Positions 34,169 to 42,212 of a stretch of 64,000 nucleotides of DNA are shown here, in pieces (within the stretch, counting starts at the first letter, position 1; the number at the start of each line of letters is the position of its first letter). The stretch is from Aricia agestis. Its lineage: Eukaryota > Arthropoda > Insecta > Lepidoptera > Lycaenidae. Made by a program: the position numbers and the translations under genes. Below the pieces are notes generated by a model that did not search any database, was not told the origin of the DNA, and worked only from the letters and a program-made list of their open reading frames with translations. The stretch spans positions 5,001 to 69,000 of the forward strand of contig NC_056427.1 of assembly GCF_905147365.1 (NCBI RefSeq), given 5' to 3'.

Positions 34169-37100
34169 GAGGGGAAATGCGTTACGCATCCCCCGCCCCC
34201 TCGGGGGAAGGGGCGGGGGTATGTGGGACTCCCTACGAGAGGTCTACCCACTAAAACCCCCCCAGCCCTCCGTCAAGCGCCTCGTGCGGGAGGGACGGGA
34301 ACCGCGGAGCGACTACAACTCCGCCCCTCCCAGCGCGCTGCCGCAACCGGCACCTTCTTCGAGCGGCTTGAACCGCCAACCTCACCGAGAGCCCCCCGGG
34401 CTATAGGGGGACTGTCTTCTCGGGACCCTTTATGCGGGCGGGGATCCCCCGATCGCCGACCACGGGTCTAGGCCTCCATCTCCATCGCGGCAGAGACGGG
34501 TGGAGCCCGCTTGCCCTTAGGCTTCGGCTTTTGCCGAGCCTTTTTAGACGGGGCCTTCTCTTCTCCGGGGGCCGGCTTTTTAGCAGATGGGCATCTGCCC
34601 AGCACGTGCCCCCTTTCTACTTTGCCAGCGGCCTCGCACAGGGAGCAGTTAGGCTCTGCTGCCCCGCACTCCGCCGCCTTATGCCCCGGTTTCCCGCACC
34701 GGAAACAAGTCCCACTACGGTCCACCGGGCACTGGCACTTGGCAGCCACGTGGCCGGTGTCCTGGCAGCGGAAGCAGCGCGTTGGCCTCGCGGCCAGCAA
34801 CGCCACTCTCGCCGACACCCAACCAACTTGCAACCGCCCAGAGCTGGAGAGCTTCTTGGCGGCCGCGACTGGAAGGCGGACCCAACACGATCCGTCCCCC
34901 CGTGGCCCCTCTTTCACTGGCCCCGACCTTATTTGGTCAGCCGAGCATCCTCCCTCTCGTGCGACCGCCTCGATGACCTCGGCGGCCGTCACAGAGTCGT
35001 CCAGGCCGGCGACGCGGATCTCCGCGCACGGAATCGGCCGGGCGACTTTCACCTGGTCACAGTTTAGAACGTCCTTAAGCATGGCAGCCAAGGCGTCCGC
35101 TTTCTCCATCGCACCCTCGCCACCGACAGCGATTATGCGCGCTCCAGTTTGGGCCTTGCGTATTCTGACCCCCCTGGAGATGTTGAGTTCCGCCAGGTTG
35201 ATCTTCGATCGGGCCTCGAGCAGGACCCTGCTGTACGTGAGACCCTGCTCCGCGGCCGACACCCCCAGTGTAAGAGTGACAGCCGCGGTAGCAGGATTCC
35301 GTATACGAGCCTTCCGCTTCTTCTTCTTTGTCTTCTCAGAGGCGGCCTTAGATGGTGTGGCCGCCTCCTTTTTCTTCTTCTGGCCCTTTGAGACTATTGT
35401 GGTCCATTGGGCTTCATTGGGCAGCGAGCTGGTATGTGCTTCCCTCTGTGCCGCTTCCTGTGCTGCCATTGATGGCCGCTTCTTCTTTTTCTTTTTCTTG
35501 GCCTCAGCCGCAGGCAATTCCTGTGCGGCTGGGGCCACTTGGGAAGCCGCTACTGTGCGCTTCAGCGTCTTCTCTCTTTCTTCTGGCGGCGGGACGTCAA
35601 CGTTGTCCGCCGCCAGTGGCGGTCTCCTTCGTGGTTCGGGGAGGAGTCTATCCTCCAGGCCGGCAAGCCTCGCATTGAGCATATTGCCGAAGGTCTCCAC
35701 GTTAGAACGGGAGACCTCGGCTAACAACTCTTGCAGGTCCTTGCCGGCGGGAGCAGGTGGTTGCCGGCGCAACTCTTGCAGCTCCTGACGCAAATCCGTC
35801 ACTTGCTGCTGAAGTCGCGCATTCTGCTCCTCCAACCTCTTCATTTCCTCCGACATCGATCGGCCCTTTAGCTCGGTGACGGCCGCCCTGATGCTGACGA
35901 CCGCCTCCTTGAGGGCCCGCACAAAAGTGCCCTTCAGGTTTTGAGACTTCGTGGCGACAGTTGTTACAGCCTCCAACGAAACCTCTACACTTTGAATCAG
36001 AGCGGCGTTGGTCTGCTCTGACTCTCCTACCTTTGGGGCAGGGCTCGCACGAAGCAGTGACTCGCGTGCCTCCTTCACTGCACGCACCGACTCGGCTACC
36101 TCTGCCTCGGCCTGGAGTTTGATACTCTCGGCCTTCTCCTTGTTATAATCCGCCTGCGCCTTCGCCAGACCGACATACTGGCCAGTCGTTGGCGGGCGGC
36201 CGCGCCCCTTCTTAGATTTGGGCACCACCCCTTTACTGAGGGGGGGCGCCATGTCTTCGTCCGTGTTCCGTCTCTTACGGTGAGTCCTATCCGGGGTAAG
36301 TGCGGGCAGTCCCTCGGAGTCCAGCGACATGCCGGACATTTCGCTGGAGTCCGAGAGCCAGTCCTCGCTGTCACGACCGAGGGAGTCAGATCCATGTTGG
36401 GAGACTCGACCACGAGGGGAGTCTCTACCAGTCAGAGAGTCATTTCCAGTACTTGGAGGCGGCATTTTCACGTCGCGTGTCAAAAGAACACGCGGCAGAT
36501 CCCTGTCGCCTCTCAGCTTCTTCCTCTGCATTAACCTCAGCATCCGCTCAACGCCGTTGGGCTGCGGCTGGCTGAAGTCAACGTCCTCATCCGTTAAAAG
36601 CTCCGCCGCCGGCACGGTAATGAGCGCCGGCTTCGGGCTGTCGCGCTCTTTAGCGCTGTCACTTCCTCCTAATGCTGCCAGAATGGCCTTTCTCCTCGCC
36701 GCTTTCGCGGCCTCCGACTCTCCCAACGCAGTTTGCGCCGCCCCCGTATACGTGCGGCAGACATCCTCTTTCGAGGGTGCACGGGATTCTCCAGCATTGC
36801 TGGTACCCGCCCGGGGAGTACTTTTCAAATTGCGCTTTTCCATCATTTTTTCCCCATTTAAGGCTGGGTCGACCTTGTGCCCTAATGACCTGAAACTCTC
36901 CGAGTGGCCATGCAGCCCATCGCCGGGCACGAAGCTTAGGCTTCGGGGCCCACAGGCCCATCCATCTCACAAACACACACACATATATACATTGAAACAC
37001 ACGCTAATGTATAGAAGATGTCAAACAAAAATGAAAGATAGTGAAGAAAGGTGGTGAAAAATAGACAAAATAAAACAAATACAAGCAAAATGAAGAGTAT

Positions 37101-37229
37101 ACTACGAAAAGACAGAAAGACAGGAAAGACCGGCGTTCAGCCATCCTGAGTGCCTCACCCCGTGTAAAGGGCGGGGCGGCGCACCCAGGCGCCCAGGGAC
37201 ACGAACGTGGACGGACCGGTAGCGCCCCC
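34120..37229 (-). mobile_element. M7: gag-only telomeric retroelement, mosaic
   Basis: About 3.1 kb, shared 5' end at 37229, AT-rich 5' UTR like M6, poly(A) (poly(T) 34120-34165). The 3' ~0.8 kb is nearly identical to M6 and M5, while the rest of ORF1 is much more diverged. Its 3' hairpin (34171-34194) has the G-C version of the covarying stem. Confidence 0.86.
34468..36930 (-). CDS. ORF1 (Gag-like) protein of M7
   Basis: 820 aa, intact. Start at 36930 resembles M6; an internal MEKRNLK start lies at 36843. It contains the TDEDVDFSQ block, the AT-hook (KKGRGRPP plus TTGQYVGLAKAQ), a coiled coil, a KKKKKKRPS basic linker, a divergent middle domain (e.g. ALTLGVSAAEQGLTYSR) and the family zinc knuckles. 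From about EGPRGDGSCWVRLPVAAAKK onward it is essentially identical to M6. The switch near 34915 indicates recombination, template switching or gene conversion. Confidence 0.85.
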   Translation of the reverse strand: MPGDGLHGHSESFRSLGHKVDPALNGEKMMEKRNLKSTPRAGTSNAGESRAPSKEDVCRTYTGAAQTALGESEAAKAARRKAILAALGGSDSAKERDSPKPALITVPAAELLTDEDVDFSQPQPNGVERMLRLMQRKKLRGDRDLPRVLLTRDVKMPPPSTGNDSLTGRDSPRGRVSQHGSDSLGRDSEDWLSDSSEMSGMSLDSEGLPALTPDRTHRKRRNTDEDMAPPLSKGVVPKSKKGRGRPPTTGQYVGLAKAQADYNKEKAESIKLQAEAEVAESVRAVKEARESLLRASPAPKVGESEQTNAALIQSVEVSLEAVTTVATKSQNLKGTFVRALKEAVVSIRAAVTELKGRSMSEEMKRLEEQNARLQQQVTDLRQELQELRRQPPAPAGKDLQELLAEVSRSNVETFGNMLNARLAGLEDRLLPEPRRRPPLAADNVDVPPPEEREKTLKRTVAASQVAPAAQELPAAEAKKKKKKKRPSMAAQEAAQREAHTSSLPNEAQWTTIVSKGQKKKKEAATPSKAASEKTKKKKRKARIRNPATAAVTLTLGVSAAEQGLTYSRVLLEARSKINLAELNISRGVRIRKAQTGARIIAVGGEGAMEKADALAAMLKDVLNCDQVKVARPIPCAEIRVAGLDDSVTAAEVIEAVAREGGCSADQIRSGPVKEGPRGDGSCWVRLPVAAAKKLSSSGRLQVGWVSARVALLAARPTRCFRCQDTGHVAAKCQCPVDRSGTCFRCGKPGHKAAECGAAEPNCSLCEAAGKVERGHVLGRCPSAKKPAPGEEKAPSKKARQKPKPKGKRAPPVSAAMEMEA

Positions 37230-37251
37230 AACCTAACCTAACCTAACCTAA

Positions 37252-37253
<2 letters not shown>
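37230..37253. repeat. Telomeric repeat spacer, 24 nt
   Basis: Between M7 and M8, 5n+4 nt. Confidence 0.95.
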
Positions 37254-37289
<36 letters not shown>

Positions 37290-40280
37290 AGGAGGGGAAA
37301 TACGTTACGTATCCCCCACCCCTTCGGGGGAAGGGGCGGGGGTATGTGGGACTCCCTACACGAGGTTTACCCACTAAAACCCCCCCATGCCCTCCTTCCG
37401 GCCATCGTGGGGCGCGGGCACTAATTATAGACTTCCGCACCCCACACGGCCGTTCGCCGCATCCGGCACTACTCCGTTGCGGCGGCTGGTGTTCTGCCGC
37501 CGCCTTTCTTCACCGAGAGCTCCCCGGGCATCTAGGGAGCTTCCTTCTCGGGGCCCTTCGCGCGGGCGGTGATCCCCCGATCAACCGCCCACGGGCCTAT
37601 GGCTCCACCTCCATGGCGGGCTGGGGCTGACTAACCCCAGCACCACCGGCTCCAGGCTCTTTTGGCCGAGCCTTTTCGGAGGGAGCTCCGCGTCTCTTCC
37701 GGCGCTTGGTGCTGGGGAGCGGCTTCGCAGTGACGCAGCCGCTACTACCCAGCACATGGTCCTTGTCCTTGCCGAGTGCCTCGCAGAAGAAGCAATTGGG
37801 CTGCTTCTCCCGGCACTCGGCTGCCTTGTGCTCCGGCTTCCCACAGCGGAAACAGTTCCGGCTGCGATCCACCGGGCACTGGCATGTCGTCGCCAGGTGG
37901 CCGGTGTCGAGACATCGGTAACACCGCTTGGGCCTCGCGGCCAGCAGTGTCACCTTAGCCGACACCCAGCCCACTTGCAGCCGCTTCAAGCTGATGAGCT
38001 TTTTGGCGGTCGCAACGGGGACGCTCAGCCAGACAGAGCCGTCGCCCCACCTTCCTTTCCTTATTGGGCCCGACCTGATGGAGTTGGCCGGGCACCCACC
38101 TTCTCTAGACACCGCCTCGATGACCTCGGCGGTCGTAGCTGAGTCGTCCAGCCCGGCGATACGCATTTCCACGCATTTCTCCGGGCGTCCGACTTTTACA
38201 ACGTCAGGGTCGAGAACTTCCCTCAGCTTCTCAGCGAGGGAGTCCGCCTTTTCTTGGGCGCCTTCACCAGGAATGGTGAGGACGCGCGCACCGGTCTGAG
38301 CTAGACGGAAGCGGAGCTGGAGCTTTTGGATGTCCAGCTCTGCCAGTCCGCTGGTCGTCACCGCGTTCTTAGCCTTTAAAAGGACGTCACTGTATTTGAC
38401 GCCCTTCTCCGCGGCGTTCGCCCCCAACGTGAGAGTGATCGCCGCGGTGGCTGGAGCACGGAGCTTGGCCTTCCTCTTCTTCTTTCTTGGGGCGGCTTTA
38501 GCTGGAGTAGCCACCCCTTTCTTCTTCTGCCTGCGCGGGCCAACTGTGGTCCACGGGGCCTCAACGGGAGGGGCGTTGGTGTTCTGCCCCCCCTTTGCCG
38601 TCTCTTGAGCGGCCATTGATGGCCGCTTCTTCTTCTTCTTCCTTTTGGACTTTGTAGCCCCCTTCTCTGCAGGCGGAGCCGGCGGCTGTAAAGGGACCGC
38701 CGCGCTGCCTGCCGAACTCTCGTCCGGTGCCTTGGCCGTTGCCGACTTCTTCGGCTTCGGCGTCTTCTTGGAAGCCGCTGTTGGTGGGGCGCCGGATGAT
38801 GGACCAGCACCGTCCGCCGCCAGCGGCGGTCTTCTCCGAGGCTCGGGCAGGAGCCTATCTTCCAGGCCGGCGAGCCGTGCATTCAGCATGTTGCCGAAGG
38901 TCTCGATATTGGAGCGCGAGACCTCCGACAACATCCTCCGCAGATCGTCAGGTGCGGGCCCAGTCACGCGACGCCGCAGGTCCTCTAGCTCCCGACGCAT
39001 CGCATTGACTTGGCGCAGGAGGCGATCGTTCTGCTCCTCCAGTGCCCGTATTTCAGCCGTTTGACCGCGGCCCCTCATCTCCGTGACGGCCGCTTTTATG
39101 GATGCGACCGCCTCCTTGAGGGCCCGCTGGTACGTGCCCTTCAAGTTGGAGGACCTTGTAGCGACCATCGTCACCATTTCCAAGGCCCTCTCTACGCTAC
39201 CCGCCAGGGCCGCGCTCGTCTGCTCCGTGTCTTCTGCAGTCAGGGCTGGGCTTGCGCGAAGGGAGGCTCGCGCCTCTCTCGCCTCCCGCTCCTCCCGCGC
39301 CGCCCGGGCTACCTCTTCGACTTTCGCCCTGAATGCAGCCCGGCGTTCTTCCTCCTTTTCCCGCCTTAGGTCCTCTTGGGCCTTAGCTAGGCCGACGTAT
39401 TGGCCGGTCGTTGGTGGCCGGCCACGTCCCTTCTTAGCCTTGGGCACCGCTCCTCTACCAAGGGGCGGCGCCTTGTCGTCTTCCGGGATTCGCCGTTTGC
39501 GGCGTGTCCTGTCCGGGTCTGTGGGCAAGCCCTCGGAGTCCATCGACACGTCGGATGTCATGTCGTCGGAGTCCAAGGGCCAGTCCTCACTGTCGTCTCC
39601 GGTATCGTCTCGTCCTTGGGGAGGCGGTAGGGAGAATTCACGCATCACGTCGCGCAGAACGACGCGAGGCGAGCGCGTCAACTCCCTACGTTCCTCTTCG
39701 TCATGTCCGGTAGGAGTAGGAGCGCGGGGCTGCGTCCCGAGAACATCCCGGTACTGCAGCACAGGCGGCAGGTCGGGTAAGTCCCGGATTGGACAGCCCC
39801 GCTCCTTCTTTCTTTGAGCCAGTCTTTTCACCCGGTCTACGCCGTTAGGCTGGTAGACGGAGAAATCCACGTCTTCGTCCGTAATTGCGTCCGCCGCCGG
39901 CGCGGTTAGGTGCGCCGGTTTCGGACATTCGCGCATTGTCGCGCCCTCTCCTTCCTTCGCCGTTGCAACGGCCCCCTTACCCTCCAACGCATTTTGTGCC
40001 GCCCCCGTATACGTGCGGCAGACTCCCGGCGAACCGGGAGTGCGGGATTCTCCAGTAGAACTGGTACCCGCCCGGGGAGAATTTTCAAAAGTGCGTGTCT
40101 CCATGATTTGATCTATTAAGGGAGATTCTGCCCTAGTGCCCTTGCGACGTAAGCCACCTGCTCGCCACGCATCCCAAGGCCGGGCACCACAAACCGGGGA
40201 TTAGGGACCCACGGGTCCATCCATCCACAAACACACACACATATGTACACAGAAACACACGCTGGTGTATAGAAGGACGC
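37254..40280 (-). mobile_element. M8: gag-only retroelement fused to M9 at its 5' end
   Basis: Poly(A) (poly(T) 37254-37288), 3' UTR, intact ORF1 and the inner part of a 5' UTR that resembles M6/M7 (CA-rich, CACACGCTGGTGTATAGAAG). At about 40277-40284 it changes directly into the RT coding sequence of M9 with no telomeric repeat between. The usual GGGGGCGATACC end is missing. The boundary is placed within a few nucleotides. Confidence 0.82.
37597..40104 (-). CDS. ORF1 (Gag-like) protein of M8
   Basis: 835 aa starting METRTFENSPRAG, intact. More diverged than M1-M6 but with every landmark: TDEDVDFS block, AT-hook KKGRGRPPTTGQYVGLAKAQ, arginine-rich coiled coil, NMLNARLAGLEDRLLPEP segment, KSKRKKKKKRPS basic linker, folded central domain, and knuckles CYRCLDTGHLATTC, CFRCGKPEHKAAEC and CFFC. 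It ends MEVEP. No ORF2 follows; the 3' UTR is ~310 nt. Confidence 0.85.
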   Translation of the reverse strand: METRTFENSPRAGTSSTGESRTPGSPGVCRTYTGAAQNALEGKGAVATAKEGEGATMRECPKPAHLTAPAADAITDEDVDFSVYQPNGVDRVKRLAQRKKERGCPIRDLPDLPPVLQYRDVLGTQPRAPTPTGHDEEERRELTRSPRVVLRDVMREFSLPPPQGRDDTGDDSEDWPLDSDDMTSDVSMDSEGLPTDPDRTRRKRRIPEDDKAPPLGRGAVPKAKKGRGRPPTTGQYVGLAKAQEDLRREKEEERRAAFRAKVEEVARAAREEREAREARASLRASPALTAEDTEQTSAALAGSVERALEMVTMVATRSSNLKGTYQRALKEAVASIKAAVTEMRGRGQTAEIRALEEQNDRLLRQVNAMRRELEDLRRRVTGPAPDDLRRMLSEVSRSNIETFGNMLNARLAGLEDRLLPEPRRRPPLAADGAGPSSGAPPTAASKKTPKPKKSATAKAPDESSAGSAAVPLQPPAPPAEKGATKSKRKKKKKRPSMAAQETAKGGQNTNAPPVEAPWTTVGPRRQKKKGVATPAKAAPRKKKRKAKLRAPATAAITLTLGANAAEKGVKYSDVLLKAKNAVTTSGLAELDIQKLQLRFRLAQTGARVLTIPGEGAQEKADSLAEKLREVLDPDVVKVGRPEKCVEMRIAGLDDSATTAEVIEAVSREGGCPANSIRSGPIRKGRWGDGSVWLSVPVATAKKLISLKRLQVGWVSAKVTLLAARPKRCYRCLDTGHLATTCQCPVDRSRNCFRCGKPEHKAAECREKQPNCFFCEALGKDKDHVLGSSGCVTAKPLPSTKRRKRRGAPSEKARPKEPGAGGAGVSQPQPAMEVEP

Positions 40281-42196
40281 GAACCCTGGGGGACGCCGCA
40301 CTCGACCTCCAACCACTCTATGGACCCCGACCCGTCCTCGTACACGACCTCCCTATCGGAGAGATACGCATTCAACAGCCTCCCGAGATACGGGGGCACA
40401 CCGAAGTAGATCAGTGCCTCCCGTATTACGCTGTGAGGGAGGCTGTTGAAGGCATTGGCGATGTCAAACGACACCGCCACCACCACCTCTCCTCGACGTT
40501 CCGCATCACCCGTCACTGACCTTAGGCGCCCTAGGGCGTCGACGGTCGACCGACCGGCCCGGAACCCAAATTGACTGTCAGACAGCCTGGGCCCGGGTCC
40601 TTTCTCCAAGTGCTGAACGAGACGGGAGGCAAGGATAAGCTCAAAAGCCTTGCCCACCTCGTTCAACAACACGATCGGCCGCACCGCCGACGCACAGTCC
40701 GGTGGTCGCCCGCCCTTCGGAATAAGGACGAGCCGACCCTTCTTCCAAGCCTCCGGGAACTGTCTGCTCTGTAGGCAGCAGTTGAACAACTCCCGGAGCC
40801 TATCTTCGAGGTGCAAGAGGGCTATCGCCAAAACCCTCCCGTGCACCCCGTCCGGACCAGGCGCCCTCTTCTTACTACGGAGGCGGGACATAACCGCCTC
40901 CATTTCTGCGTCAGTGACGGGTGGCGGAACATCCTCCACCACCGAGTCCAGCATCAGCGGAGCCATTCGCGGAGGAGCGAATCCTACTGGGAGGTCCGGG
41001 AACAGTTCCCGGACAATATTCCCCAGCACTTGTGGCTGGAGTGTCTGCGTTAACGGGGCCGACTGGGCGCGAAGTTTGTCTCGCGCCCTTTTATACGGTC
41101 GGCCCCAGGGGTCATTGTCAATCCCCTCCACCAACTCCAGCCACGCTCGCTCCTTGGCCCGACTGATGGCCAGCTGCAAGATCTCCCTTTTCGCCCGGTA
41201 GACCCTATACAACCGGCCATCGCGCTCCTCATCCTGGGGACGGCGCCGCCTGCTGCGAGTATATGCGCGACGCGCAGCATTGCAGGCGGCGCGAAGGTCA
41301 GCCAACTCCGTCGACCGCCAGTAGACCGCCCTCCGGGGTGGGGGGCGACCCCGCACTCTAGGCATGGCTGCTCGGCAGATGCTAGTGAGCACGTTGCCAA
41401 AACAGCCCGCCAATTCGTCTACCCCCATTCCCTCAGAGGGCGGAAGACTCCAACGGCCGACGATGGCCGCCTCCTCCGCCAGTTCCCGGTTGAGCTTTGA
41501 GAGAGCCCAACGCGGGAACTCACTACGTCCCCCGAAGCGCGATGCTGGACTCGATGCGGAGGCCGAAGACACCTCGAACCGTATGTAGCGATGGTCCGAG
41601 AGTGTCTCCACCTCCGTCACCACCCTCCACCTCTCCACCCTGCGCGCGACGGCGGGAGTGGCGAACGAAAGGTCCACCACTGAACCGCCCGTCCGCCGCA
41701 CGCAGGTCGGGACTGCTCCTGTGTTAAGAAGGGACAGTCCCGAGGCCAAAGCCCACTCCTCCACCTCTCTCCCCTTCGGATCAGTGACAGGGGAACCCCA
41801 CGCCGAGGACTTGGCGTTGAAGTCCCCTGCCACAATTACTGGGAGAGGGGCTAGCCTTCTAATTAGCGGCCCTAGAGCATCGAGGAACTGCTCTAGGGCG
41901 GCTAAATTACGGTTTGGGGAGAAGTAGACCCCGATTATGGCGTACTCCCCCCAAACCGCCACCACGTACCCGGGACCCCTCATTCTGGGTATGAGGGGGG
42001 GGCCAGCGCCAGGCCGCACCAAAATAGCGACGGAGCCCTGATCATCCCCAGCCCAATGTGGCTGAGGAGGGACACAATACGGCTCCGCCAATACCGCCAC
42101 ATCGACATGCCACTCCGCCATCGACTGCAGGAAGAGATCCTGGGCCGCGGCGGAGTGGTTTCCATTGCCTTGAAGGAAACCCAAATGTCCAGGCAT
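40133..42196 (-). pseudogene. ORF2 of M9: endonuclease plus partial reverse transcriptase
   Basis: 687-codon frame, of which about the first 638 are genuine. An APE-type endonuclease (AEPY near the start, GDFNAKS with D125, SDH with H202) is followed by RT motifs: KKRAPGPDGVHG, VRPIVLLNEVGKAFE, QFGFRAGRST, SFDIANAFNSLP (D578) and CGVPQGS. The sequence then leaves the RT just before the expected FADD catalytic motif and reads M8 5' UTR to a stop at 40133. The palm active site, thumb and C-terminal region are absent, so it cannot make an active RT. The ATG overlaps the ORF1 stop (TAATG). Confidence 0.88.
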
Positions 42197-42212
42197 TACT
42201 CGGACATTTGGG
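42180..42212 (-). promoter_or_regulatory. Hairpin presenting the TAATG stop-start junction
   Basis: A perfect 11-bp inverted repeat (42180-42190 with 42202-42212) flanks an 11-nt loop that contains TAATG on the minus strand, the ORF1 stop and ORF2 start. Termination-reinitiation at UAAUG is established for Bombyx SART1 and depends on RNA structure, so this is a likely translational coupling signal. Confidence 0.7.

Noticed and set aside
18572..39817. Long plus-strand ORFs (up to 454 codons) opposite the M elements
   Set aside because: They mirror the minus-strand ORF1 genes exactly and arise from high GC and few stops. The minus frames have zinc knuckles, AT-hooks and matching poly(A) ends.
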